Shown piece by piece: positions 52,764 through 60,483 of a stretch of DNA of 64,000 nucleotides; position 1 is the stretch's first letter, and each line of letters opens with the position of its first letter. A program made the position numbers and the translations under genes. This stretch comes from PFL35 sp041550515. Lineage in GTDB: Archaea; Thermoplasmatota; E2; DHVEG-1. The stretch is taken from NCBI GenBank assembly GCA_041550515.1, contig JBFEOQ010000004.1:1-64000 (forward strand), read 5' to 3'. Below the pieces are notes generated by a model, which was not told the origin of the DNA, did not search any database, and saw only the letters and a list, made by a program, of their open reading frames with translations.

Positions 52764-54322
52764 TTTGTTATTTTTAAATAATCAACTACTTTTTTGATTA
52801 AATCTACGCGTAGATTGGTAAGATTTTCAAAGTTACCGTCATATGCATCTTTTTCCTCCCCAAGATCATAACATGTTTGATTATCAATATCGATTAGAAT
52901 ACCTGGTAATCCAGCATTTTGGAAATCGTCTATATGTTTTGTATAGAATGCTTCACAGCAACTTCCAATAAATGATTTAATGCCCTTTTGTTTCAAATCA
53001 TTTAAAGTTCGAATAAGATCTTTAAAGTTTAAAATGGTAATAGGAGTTAAGTTATTTTCTATGGCATATTTATAGATATCACCTACTGTACATTTACCAC
53101 AAAGAATACATCCCTTTTCTTGTCGGTATTTACATTCAGGTAATTTTGAACAATAGGGAATTAAAATTACTGATGATTCTCTAATATTATCAATTGATTC
53201 AATAACTGTGAATATATTATTTACATTTTCAAGAGAAATTCCAAGTTTTAGATATTCAATTTTTTCCAATGATTTATATATTGCTTTTATAAAATCAATA
53301 GGCTTAATACCAGGAATATCAACTTGTCTCTCATTAAAGAATTGTATAATTTTTTCTTTAATTTTAATTTTATCGATTGTACTATCTTTTAATAGTGCTT
53401 CAAGATCAAAAATTGTACGTTTTGGATGTATAAAAAAATCTCCTGTTATAAGAGCTGCCTGGATACGTTTATTTGGTATATCAACAATGAGAGATATGCG
53501 AATTAGGCCACCTGGAGTTTTATAAACTGATCTTAAAACCTGCCTTTGTTCAATTTTTTGTCGAACTCCATAAATCCATTCATTTGACTGATAATATTTA
53601 ATTTTTTCATTAAATAATTTTATTTCTTTTCCAGTTAATTTACGTTCTATAGGATCAATATTTAAAACTTCGATAAATCCTTCTATTAATGCCTTTTTAA
53701 TGATTTTTAATCTTGGTAAATATCCTAGTTCCCATTTTAAGCATGTGACACGTTCCTTGACAGATTCTATTTCTTTATCTTTTAATTTTTCAATTGGAAT
53801 TTTAAGTGATCGTATCATAGTGTTGACATCAAAATCGGTAAGAAGGGTTCCTTGAAAGAGAAATGCTTTTCCTTCAAACGCTCCTCCAGTTCCTGAAATC
53901 TTACGACCGTTAACCTCAATATCGTTTTTTGGACGGAATTCAGCTTTTATCCCTAAACGCTTTAATCCCCCTATTGAGCATTCACAAATCTTTTTGTATA
54001 TTTTCTCCATGTCTTTTGGAATTATTGGATTATTTCTATTTACAATTAGTTCCCATCCTAATTGAGGTTCATCTATGTAAATTGCTCCACCACCAGTAAT
54101 CCGTCGATTAATCTCTATGTTATGATTTTTACAGTAATCAACTCTAATTTCTTGTTCAACATTTTGATGAAAACCAACAAGGACATTGTTTGGTGAAAAC
54201 TGTAGAAATCTAATTGTATTTGGAATATAATTCTTATTTCTACACAAAAGAAGAACTTCATCAAGAGTTATATTCTCTGCAGCATTTCTAATTCCAGTAT
54301 CAAGAATAGACCAATCTTTCAT
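52760..54322 (-). CDS. Lipoate-protein ligase A fused to a DUF116 domain
   Basis: 520 residues. Residues 1-~250 are a lipoate-protein ligase A domain: RRITGGGAIYIDEPQ near 75 binds the lipoyl-adenylate, and the catalytic Lys is in RKISGTGG (~143). Residues ~250-380 form a ligase accessory region. From residue 385 a DUF116 domain follows with eight cysteines: PYCSKLPEC, KGCILCGKC, GSCCEAFY and QTCYD, likely a metal or iron-sulphur site. The fusion suggests that DUF116 helps make or load the lipoyl group rather than acting elsewhere. It is the last gene of the minus-strand lipoate locus, 95 nt beyond the radical SAM gene. Confidence 0.8.
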   Translation of the reverse strand: MKDWSILDTGIRNAAENITLDEVLLLCRNKNYIPNTIRFLQFSPNNVLVGFHQNVEQEIRVDYCKNHNIEINRRITGGGAIYIDEPQLGWELIVNRNNPIIPKDMEKIYKKICECSIGGLKRLGIKAEFRPKNDIEVNGRKISGTGGAFEGKAFLFQGTLLTDFDVNTMIRSLKIPIEKLKDKEIESVKERVTCLKWELGYLPRLKIIKKALIEGFIEVLNIDPIERKLTGKEIKLFNEKIKYYQSNEWIYGVRQKIEQRQVLRSVYKTPGGLIRISLIVDIPNKRIQAALITGDFFIHPKRTIFDLEALLKDSTIDKIKIKEKIIQFFNERQVDIPGIKPIDFIKAIYKSLEKIEYLKLGISLENVNNIFTVIESIDNIRESSVILIPYCSKLPECKYRQEKGCILCGKCTVGDIYKYAIENNLTPITILNFKDLIRTLNDLKQKGIKSFIGSCCEAFYTKHIDDFQNAGLPGILIDIDNQTCYDLGEEKDAYDGNFENLTNLRVDLIKKVVDYLKITN

Positions 54323-54417
54323 TTTTTCACTTTTAAATTCAATTAATTCTATATTCTAAATCTAAATATTTATAATCTTTTTAAAGAAATGTATATTTAT
54401 TTTGATATTTCTTCAAA

Positions 54418-55440
54418 TCACGAGTAGTTAAACAACTGCTTTTGAATTATTTCAATATCTGATTGTTCTGGTTTAAAAGCATAATTTCTAATTGGATGAG
54501 ATGGACGTTCATTACCATAAGGCCGATTACATGCAACAAATCCATCACTCCCAGAACATCCTGATGTCATAAATGCATATCCAGATTTGACTACAGGTTC
54601 AATATCTACTCCAAACTCTATTATCTGGTTTTTATTGTTAAAAACCATTTTTTCAAATCTACTTATTCCTTCATTTATGAGATAACGTGCAAGTTGAATT
54701 CTACGATAATTTCCATAAGTTGGCTGTGGGTATTTCTCCATTTTACTACCTAGTTCAGGATAAAATGAGAATAACTGACCCTTAGCACCCATATCTTCAG
54801 CTCTTTGTATTATTTCAGCCATTTCCTTCTCTGATTCATTCAAACCAACTATTAGATGTATACCAACCTTTCCCTTTCCAAAATATTCAACTGACCACTT
54901 AACAATCTGCCAATAATGATCCCATTTATGAGGACCATTAACACCTTTACCGCGCAATTTATCAAATATTTCAGGAGTTACGGCATCTAATGCTATTCCA
55001 ATCATATCTGCTCCTGCCTGCTTTATTCTCAATAAATCATTTTTTTTTATTAAAGTTGGGGAAATCAGTCCACTAATTAAAAGATTTGTTTCATCACGAA
55101 ATTTTTGTATTATATTACACATATCATCAAAAGCATTTGGATGTGTTATCATAGAAATGCAAACTCTTTTAAGATTTTTACCATATTTATTTGTTCTTTT
55201 AATCACATCATCGGTTTTCAATATTGGCCAATCAACCCTGATAAATGTCTTTTTATTGATATCCCGCGATTTTGAGAGACCACAATATGCGCATCTTGCA
55301 ATACATCCATCTTCATAATTTAAAAGAAGATTCAATGCTTTTAGATGTTCGCCTCTATTAAATTTCCCAGGAAAAAACTTAAGTGTCATTGCTGCAGCTG
55401 TACTAATCTTAACATATTCAGGGCTTTCTTTTTTATTCAT
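54418..55440 (-). CDS. Radical SAM enzyme of the lipoate locus (LipS-like candidate)
   Basis: 340 residues. The radical SAM cluster motif is GCIARCAYCGLSK (CxxxCxxC, ~44-51). The rest resembles biotin-synthase-related proteins: ALDAVTPEIFDKLRGKG (~160), HLIVGLNESEKEM (~195), and two Cys near the C terminus (SGCSGSDGFVACNRPYGNERP, ~295). The two-protein lipoyl synthase LipS1/LipS2 of Thermococcus contains radical SAM proteins of this general kind, so sulphur insertion into a GcvH-bound octanoyl chain is a reasonable guess. Only one such gene is in the locus. ATG 55440 is preferred over TTG 55449; the gene overlaps the GcvH-like gene by 8 nt. Confidence 0.75.
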   Translation of the reverse strand: MNKKESPEYVKISTAAAMTLKFFPGKFNRGEHLKALNLLLNYEDGCIARCAYCGLSKSRDINKKTFIRVDWPILKTDDVIKRTNKYGKNLKRVCISMITHPNAFDDMCNIIQKFRDETNLLISGLISPTLIKKNDLLRIKQAGADMIGIALDAVTPEIFDKLRGKGVNGPHKWDHYWQIVKWSVEYFGKGKVGIHLIVGLNESEKEMAEIIQRAEDMGAKGQLFSFYPELGSKMEKYPQPTYGNYRRIQLARYLINEGISRFEKMVFNNKNQIIEFGVDIEPVVKSGYAFMTSGCSGSDGFVACNRPYGNERPSHPIRNYAFKPEQSDIEIIQKQLFNYS

Positions 55441-55864
55441 CTTCTTCAACTCTTTGAATTTCTGCAGATATCCAATTTCTTATGTCTTCTTCTTTTTCTA
55501 TAATATATCTAGTATCAACCTTCATATTTTTAGGTTTTATAATAACTATCCACGATTCATATGGATTATCATTTATTAAACTTGGATTATTGATTACTTC
55601 TTTATTTATAGATACAATCTCCCCGTCTATTGGAGAGTAAAATCTGCTAACAAACTTTGCTGATTCGAAGCTCCCTATTGGTTCTCCATTTTTTACTTTA
55701 TTTTTGGTAATTTTAAGATATGTTAAAAAACCAACTATTTCTGCGGCAAATGCATCCATACCAATCTTATAATAGTTATTATCTTCTTTTAGCCATATGT
55801 GTGCTCCATCTTTTATATAATATTTTCTATCTAATGGAAATTTCATGCCATTTATTTCAAACAA
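55433..55864 (-). CDS. GcvH-like lipoyl carrier protein of the lipoate locus
   Basis: 143 residues of the glycine-cleavage H-protein fold. The lipoyl lysine is in FESAKFVSRFYSPIDGEI, which lines up with the classic ESVKA...SP(V/I)SGE motif. The start is TTG 55862-55864, because AAGGAGG lies eight bases before it and overlaps the upstream GTG at 55873. No gcvT, gcvP or E2 gene is nearby. Its neighbours are two lipoate ligases and a radical SAM protein, so it is either the scaffold on which lipoate is built or a dedicated carrier for another pathway. A second GcvH is at 62186-62620. Confidence 0.82.
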   Translation of the reverse strand: MFEINGMKFPLDRKYYIKDGAHIWLKEDNNYYKIGMDAFAAEIVGFLTYLKITKNKVKNGEPIGSFESAKFVSRFYSPIDGEIVSINKEVINNPSLINDNPYESWIVIIKPKNMKVDTRYIIEKEEDIRNWISAEIQRVEEDE

Positions 55865-55877
55865 TAAATACACCTCC

Positions 55878-56867
55878 TTAATTTTCTTTTTTAAATATAC
55901 TCATAATTTTATTATTAACCATATTTCTATTATATTCCAAACCTTCCAATTCATTCATTAAATTCTGTTGATTTTCAGAAAACAATGGAGAGGAATTTAA
56001 AAATAATACATTTTTGATTTTATTTTCCTTTATCTCACATATTATTTTCTGAACCCAGTTGGATAAATTTAATTCTTTATAAAAAAGTAGAACTCCTTCT
56101 CTTATTTTAATTTCACGACCAGTTGGTTTTTCCCCCTTTTGATATAACCAAGATTTTGAAGTGTAGTATTTATTAAGCTCAATCATTTTTGTGTTTATTT
56201 TTTTATCTAATCTTTCTTTTTTCATTGGTCCTAATATTTTAATAAAATTTGAAGAAAGAATTTTATAAATCTTTTTTTTTGGAGGGACATTATCACCTAA
56301 TTCTTGTTTAAGTGTAGTTAAATTATCTTTCATTAGTTCTAGGTATCTTTTTCTTAAAATTTCTGTTAATTGTAATGCATTTGCCATTGTATTATAGTCA
56401 AAGTCAAATAAAATGCTTCCTCCTAAAATTTTACATTCACCAACCTCGCCTCCTCCATTTCCTGAAATTTTTTTTTCATTTACAATTAAATCACACAATG
56501 GTTGATATTCAGCTGAAATTCCGATATCATGATATGTGTGAATAACTGGTTGGAGGAATTTTTTAAAAAAATTTTGTGGAATTCGTGGAACTTCAGGATT
56601 ATTTCGATTTATGATTAAATGATAAAAAATCTGATTTTTATCTAACAAAACTGTTCCACCCCCTATTTCCCTTCTAAATATACCTATATTGTTTTCTTTA
56701 CAATATTTTAAATCTATCTCATCATTTGGATTCTGATGTAAACCTATGCATATATATTTTCCGGTAGATGAATGTAAAACCAGACTCTCGATATTCATGT
56801 AAGCTAGAGCATGATAAATCAATTGTGAATCTATCCATTGAAGTTTGTCTAATATGAATAGTTTCAT
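55878..56867 (-). CDS. Second lipoate-protein ligase A family protein
   Basis: 329 residues. FRREIGGGTVLLDKNQ (~67) and EKKISGNGGGEVG (~132) match the adenylate-binding and catalytic-Lys motifs of LplA/octanoyltransferases. A C-terminal extension of about 90 residues follows. With two LplA-type proteins in one locus, one may transfer octanoyl or lipoyl groups and the other activate them. ATG 56867 is supported by GGAGG eight bases upstream; the earlier GTG at 56882 overlaps that site. It is the first gene of the locus. Confidence 0.82.
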   Translation of the reverse strand: MKLFILDKLQWIDSQLIYHALAYMNIESLVLHSSTGKYICIGLHQNPNDEIDLKYCKENNIGIFRREIGGGTVLLDKNQIFYHLIINRNNPEVPRIPQNFFKKFLQPVIHTYHDIGISAEYQPLCDLIVNEKKISGNGGGEVGECKILGGSILFDFDYNTMANALQLTEILRKRYLELMKDNLTTLKQELGDNVPPKKKIYKILSSNFIKILGPMKKERLDKKINTKMIELNKYYTSKSWLYQKGEKPTGREIKIREGVLLFYKELNLSNWVQKIICEIKENKIKNVLFLNSSPLFSENQQNLMNELEGLEYNRNMVNNKIMSIFKKEN

Positions 56868-57204
56868 TAAGTTAGCCTCCACTTTTAGAAAGATATTTAA
56901 TTAGGTAATATTACTAAAATAATAATATAATTTTCGAAATTCGTTAATTTGTAATTTTGTTATAATTAAAAAATCCTTACTATATTTTATAAAATTGTTA
57001 ATAAAAATTATATTTTTATTCTATTCATTACTAAAACAGTCTATAGCCTATAATCTATCAAATATTCCTACTTAATAAATTTCTTCTTTAGCTTTCGAAA
57101 GTTATATATTATTAGGCAAATTAGGCAGTAATAACCTCCTCTACAATCGCTACCACATTTATAGGGTTTGTACGACATTCTTCTCACTATAAGTTATCTA
57201 TTAA
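56868..57204. other. 337-nt gap between the lipoate locus and the UbiA genes
   Basis: The gap is AT-rich with promoter-like stretches expected for the lplA gene on the minus strand. It contains one possible tiny gene (57068-57178, listed separately). No RNA gene or repeat was recognised. Confidence 0.4.
57068..57178 (-). CDS. Possible 36-residue Cys-rich miniprotein
   Basis: ATG 57176-57178 opens 36 codons ending in TAG 57068-57070. The N-terminal half reads YKCGSDCRGGYYCLIC, four cysteines in a compact pattern that could bind a metal; the rest is hydrophobic, then basic. The upstream GTGAGA is only a weak ribosome-binding site, so the frame could be a chance ORF. Confidence 0.25.
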   Translation of the reverse strand: MSYKPYKCGSDCRGGYYCLICLIIYNFRKLKKKFIK

Positions 57205-58089
57205 TTATATAAAAGAATTAACAATTGTATGAAAAATTATTCCAATGTTAATCATAAATATTGAAAACATTACAAGACCTAAAGATCGACCAAGATTTAC
57301 AGGTTTAAAGTTCTTTCTTATAGATATTTGACTATATAATAAAGATATCCCTCCAATTAATGAAAATATTAGAAATATGATACTATTATCAAGAAGGAAA
57401 AACATCCAAATAATAGTGATAAATGTAGCTATTGCAAATAATAACCCAATTTTAACAAATTTTTCTCGACCAAAAAATACTGCAAAAGTTTGTGGATGAA
57501 TTTTTATATCTCCTTCATAGTGTAAAATGTTTTCAGGGACATCCAATGTTAACTCCCAAAAAAATAATAAAAGAAATAATGCAAGTGGTATGAAATTAAT
57601 TGATGCAAAAGCAATCCATACAGCAACTGGTATTAAACCAGCACCTAAACCAAGTAATAAATTATTTTTATATTTAGAGGAGTAAATGGCTATAAGAACT
57701 ATGCATATTATTTGTATCAAAGAACTGACAATGTTATAAAAACTAAACCACCATAAGAAGATTCCAAGTAAAATAAATATAAGTGAAATAATTAATGCTA
57801 TATTTTTTTTTATTCTTCCCGAAGGAAGTGGACGTTTTGGATTAACAATTTCATCTTCTTTTAAACCTACTATATCATTAAATACATAAATGCCTACTAT
57901 TGATGCCCAATAAGCAAAAGCCCATATTAATGTTTTAATTTGGAAAAATTCATCTAATGAACCATTTACCCAAAATATAGCTAACATACCGGGAGTTAAT
58001 CCTATAAAAAAGCATGCAAGCCACCAACCTGGTCGTAATACTTCGATATATGCTATGTTTTTGGTTTTGTTTTTTATCATTTTCATCAT
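57205..58089 (-). CDS. UbiA-family prenyltransferase
   Basis: 294 residues with seven to nine hydrophobic membrane helices. The first Asp-rich prenyl-diphosphate site is YVFNDIVGLKEDEIVNPKRPLPSG near residue 68. The second is less typical (DVPENILHYEGD, ~185). The product could be DGGGP synthase for archaeal lipids, a quinone prenyltransferase, or a related enzyme. A closely spaced UbiA gene lies upstream on the same strand and a GGR-type reductase gene is at 51711-52763, so membrane lipid or quinone synthesis is likely. Confidence 0.83.
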   Translation of the reverse strand: MMKMIKNKTKNIAYIEVLRPGWWLACFFIGLTPGMLAIFWVNGSLDEFFQIKTLIWAFAYWASIVGIYVFNDIVGLKEDEIVNPKRPLPSGRIKKNIALIISLIFILLGIFLWWFSFYNIVSSLIQIICIVLIAIYSSKYKNNLLLGLGAGLIPVAVWIAFASINFIPLALFLLLFFWELTLDVPENILHYEGDIKIHPQTFAVFFGREKFVKIGLLFAIATFITIIWMFFLLDNSIIFLIFSLIGGISLLYSQISIRKNFKPVNLGRSLGLVMFSIFMINIGIIFHTIVNSFI

Positions 58090-58183
58090 TTTATTACTTA
58101 TTTAATTTCATAATATTGAGAATATTTTAAGACATAACAAAAAATATTAATAAATTTACGATTTTTTAAAATACAGAAGATGT

Positions 58184-59158
58184 CTATGGAATAGATAAAA
58201 AACCTGCATTGTATAAGAGTACTAAGCTTTGTCCAAATGTAACTAAAAGTGAAAAAGATAAGATTGCATAATATCCTCCAGTAAAATCTTGTTTTCTTAA
58301 AAAGTACCAATAAGAAAAAATTTCAGCAATAATTATTGGCCAGACGAAAAATAAGAAACTAGTGGTAATGATATAATTTAGTATACCCATTAATACAATT
58401 ATTGAGTTTGATATAATTACACAAGCCAATCCTAAATAAAAAACTTTTTTTTTCTCAAGAAATGTTGCTATTGTTCTTAATCCTTCTTTGATATCAGGTT
58501 CGTAGTCTATAATCGTTGTTGGAATGTATATTGCACCAACACCAAAAAAACCTAACAATCCCCATAAAATAGGAAATTCAGTTATTGGTTTTACTAAAAT
58601 CCAACCTGCTAATGAACAAATCACACCACTGCCAAAGGCATTTGTAATAAAATCTAAACCAGGTCTCTCTTTAAATCTCATTGGTGGTGAAGAATATGAA
58701 ATAGAAAGAATTATACAAATAGTAATAAGTATAACGAACCATAAAGAAATAAATAAAGCAGATAAGAATGCTAGGAAAAAGAGAAATATTGATACAAATA
58801 AAACAGATTTTGGCTTTATTATACCTCCTATCAAAGGAAGATATTTTTTCCTCCTGCTATCAAAATCAGTATATCTGTCAAAATAATCATTAAAAAGAAT
58901 TGTTGCACCGCCTAAAAGAGGACCTATTGATATTATTCCAATTATAAACAAAAAAAACTCTTGATAAATATTATATACAGGGGAAGGATCAGTGAGTAAA
59001 AAAACCTTTGCTATATATGTAGGATAAATCTTGTTAGATGCAAGTGACCAACCCATGTAAAATGGTAGAATTGAAACCCCCCAAAACAGAGGAGCCATTT
59101 GTTTTAAAAAATGTCGAATTATTAGAAATGGTGCAAGTATTGAATCATTATTATTCAT
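58184..59158 (-). CDS. UbiA-family prenyltransferase, second copy
   Basis: 324 residues, largely membrane helices. Its first Asp-rich site is ILFNDYFDRYTDFDSRRKK near residue 90, and the second is DYEPDIKEGLRTIATFLEKKK near residue 215, both in normal UbiA form. It is only distantly similar to the neighbouring UbiA at 57205-58089, so the two probably have different aromatic or glycerol-type acceptors. It starts at ATG 59156-59158, 23 nt after the GlcF-type gene, and may be co-transcribed with it. Confidence 0.83.
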   Translation of the reverse strand: MNNNDSILAPFLIIRHFLKQMAPLFWGVSILPFYMGWSLASNKIYPTYIAKVFLLTDPSPVYNIYQEFFLFIIGIISIGPLLGGATILFNDYFDRYTDFDSRRKKYLPLIGGIIKPKSVLFVSIFLFFLAFLSALFISLWFVILITICIILSISYSSPPMRFKERPGLDFITNAFGSGVICSLAGWILVKPITEFPILWGLLGFFGVGAIYIPTTIIDYEPDIKEGLRTIATFLEKKKVFYLGLACVIISNSIIVLMGILNYIITTSFLFFVWPIIIAEIFSYWYFLRKQDFTGGYYAILSFSLLVTFGQSLVLLYNAGFLSIP

Positions 59159-59181
59159 AATTCATCAAACTCTATCATTAT

Positions 59182-60483
59182 TTATAGAGACTTGGCAGCA
59201 ATATCAATTACATCCATTACTTTCATTTTGAAATCCTGCTCCATTTCTTTCATTTGTTCCTTTTTTATCTTAATAGCATTTCCTATCGAACCTTTACAAT
59301 TTGGACACGCAGATACAATAGTTTTTGCCCCTAAATCATAAGCTTCATTGATTTTCCTAATTGTAATATCTGTTGTTAAATCATAATTAACAGCTTTTAA
59401 ACCTCCACCACCACCGCAGCAGATACTATCCATACGATTATTAGGGAATTCAAGAATTTCATTAATACCAGGGATATTTTTTAATATATAACGAGGAGCA
59501 TCAAAAATACCCCTACCTTCATATTCAGATATTCTTCCTAATTCACAAGGATCATGATAAATAATTGGAAGATTTTTCTCATTAAATTCTTTTGTAAATT
59601 TTAATTTTCCATCTTCAATTGCTTTTGCAATCAATTCAGTTATATGTAAAAGTTCAAATTTGAAATTAGCGAATTTTTTATATTTTTTAATAGCCCTATA
59701 ACATCCAGGACACCCCGTTATTACCTTTGTTGCACCTCTTTTTTTAATTTGTTTTAAGTTATATTCTGCAATATCTTTAAAATTACTCCATTGCCCTGAC
59801 ATAGTATTAATAGCACCACAACACATCTCATCTGTTCCTAATGTAGTAAAATCTATTTTGGCACTTGTAAGAATTTTTAAAGCATTCAATAATGTTTGAT
59901 ACTCATGATAAGATGTCACACAACCAACAAAATATACAATATCTGCTTTTTTAGGGAGTTTATACTCATCACGATACCATTCATCTCTTTTTGATAAAGG
60001 TTCCATAAATGGATTCTTAAATTCTTTATTGGCAATGTTATTATACATATCAATTGTATTTTTTGGGGGTATAATTTTATTTTCAACCATCCATTCTCTG
60101 ATTTCTTCCCAATATTTATGAAAATCAATGTCAACATGACAAATTGTTTCACATCGGCTACAAAGTGTACATGTATATATTTTTGTCATCGCTTCTTCAA
60201 GAGATATTTGTCCTCTACTGGTAAGGAAATCCGTTATCTTTTTTCCTAGTATCTTATCCAAAAAACTATCCTTAGCAATAAGATGCTTCAAAAGATATAC
60301 TTTCCCTCTTGGAGTTAGAGATTCCCATCCTGTCTCTCTATATACAGGACAAACAGATTTACAATAACCACATTGCAAACAAGCGTATACATCATCTAAA
60401 TGAGGAGGCTTGTTTCGTACAAGGTTTTTCTTATCTATGCTTTTTGATTTTTTCTTTTCATCTTTTTTATTTCTTTTTCTCAT
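59182..60483 (-). CDS. GlcF-type iron-sulphur (CCG) protein, second copy
   Basis: 433 residues. A ~25-residue basic N terminus is followed by two [4Fe-4S] motifs (CLQCGYCKSVCPV ~35; CTLCSRCETICHVD ~104) and two CCG domains (CVTSYHEY ... CCGAINT ... CPGCYRA; HDPCELGRI ... CCGGGGG ... ACPNCKG). It is the redox partner of the flavoprotein encoded just upstream (17-nt overlap). The pair repeats the design of the 41792-44402 pair but is quite diverged, so a different hydroxyacid or acceptor is likely. Confidence 0.86.
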   Translation of the reverse strand: MRKRNKKDEKKKSKSIDKKNLVRNKPPHLDDVYACLQCGYCKSVCPVYRETGWESLTPRGKVYLLKHLIAKDSFLDKILGKKITDFLTSRGQISLEEAMTKIYTCTLCSRCETICHVDIDFHKYWEEIREWMVENKIIPPKNTIDMYNNIANKEFKNPFMEPLSKRDEWYRDEYKLPKKADIVYFVGCVTSYHEYQTLLNALKILTSAKIDFTTLGTDEMCCGAINTMSGQWSNFKDIAEYNLKQIKKRGATKVITGCPGCYRAIKKYKKFANFKFELLHITELIAKAIEDGKLKFTKEFNEKNLPIIYHDPCELGRISEYEGRGIFDAPRYILKNIPGINEILEFPNNRMDSICCGGGGGLKAVNYDLTTDITIRKINEAYDLGAKTIVSACPNCKGSIGNAIKIKKEQMKEMEQDFKMKVMDVIDIAAKSL

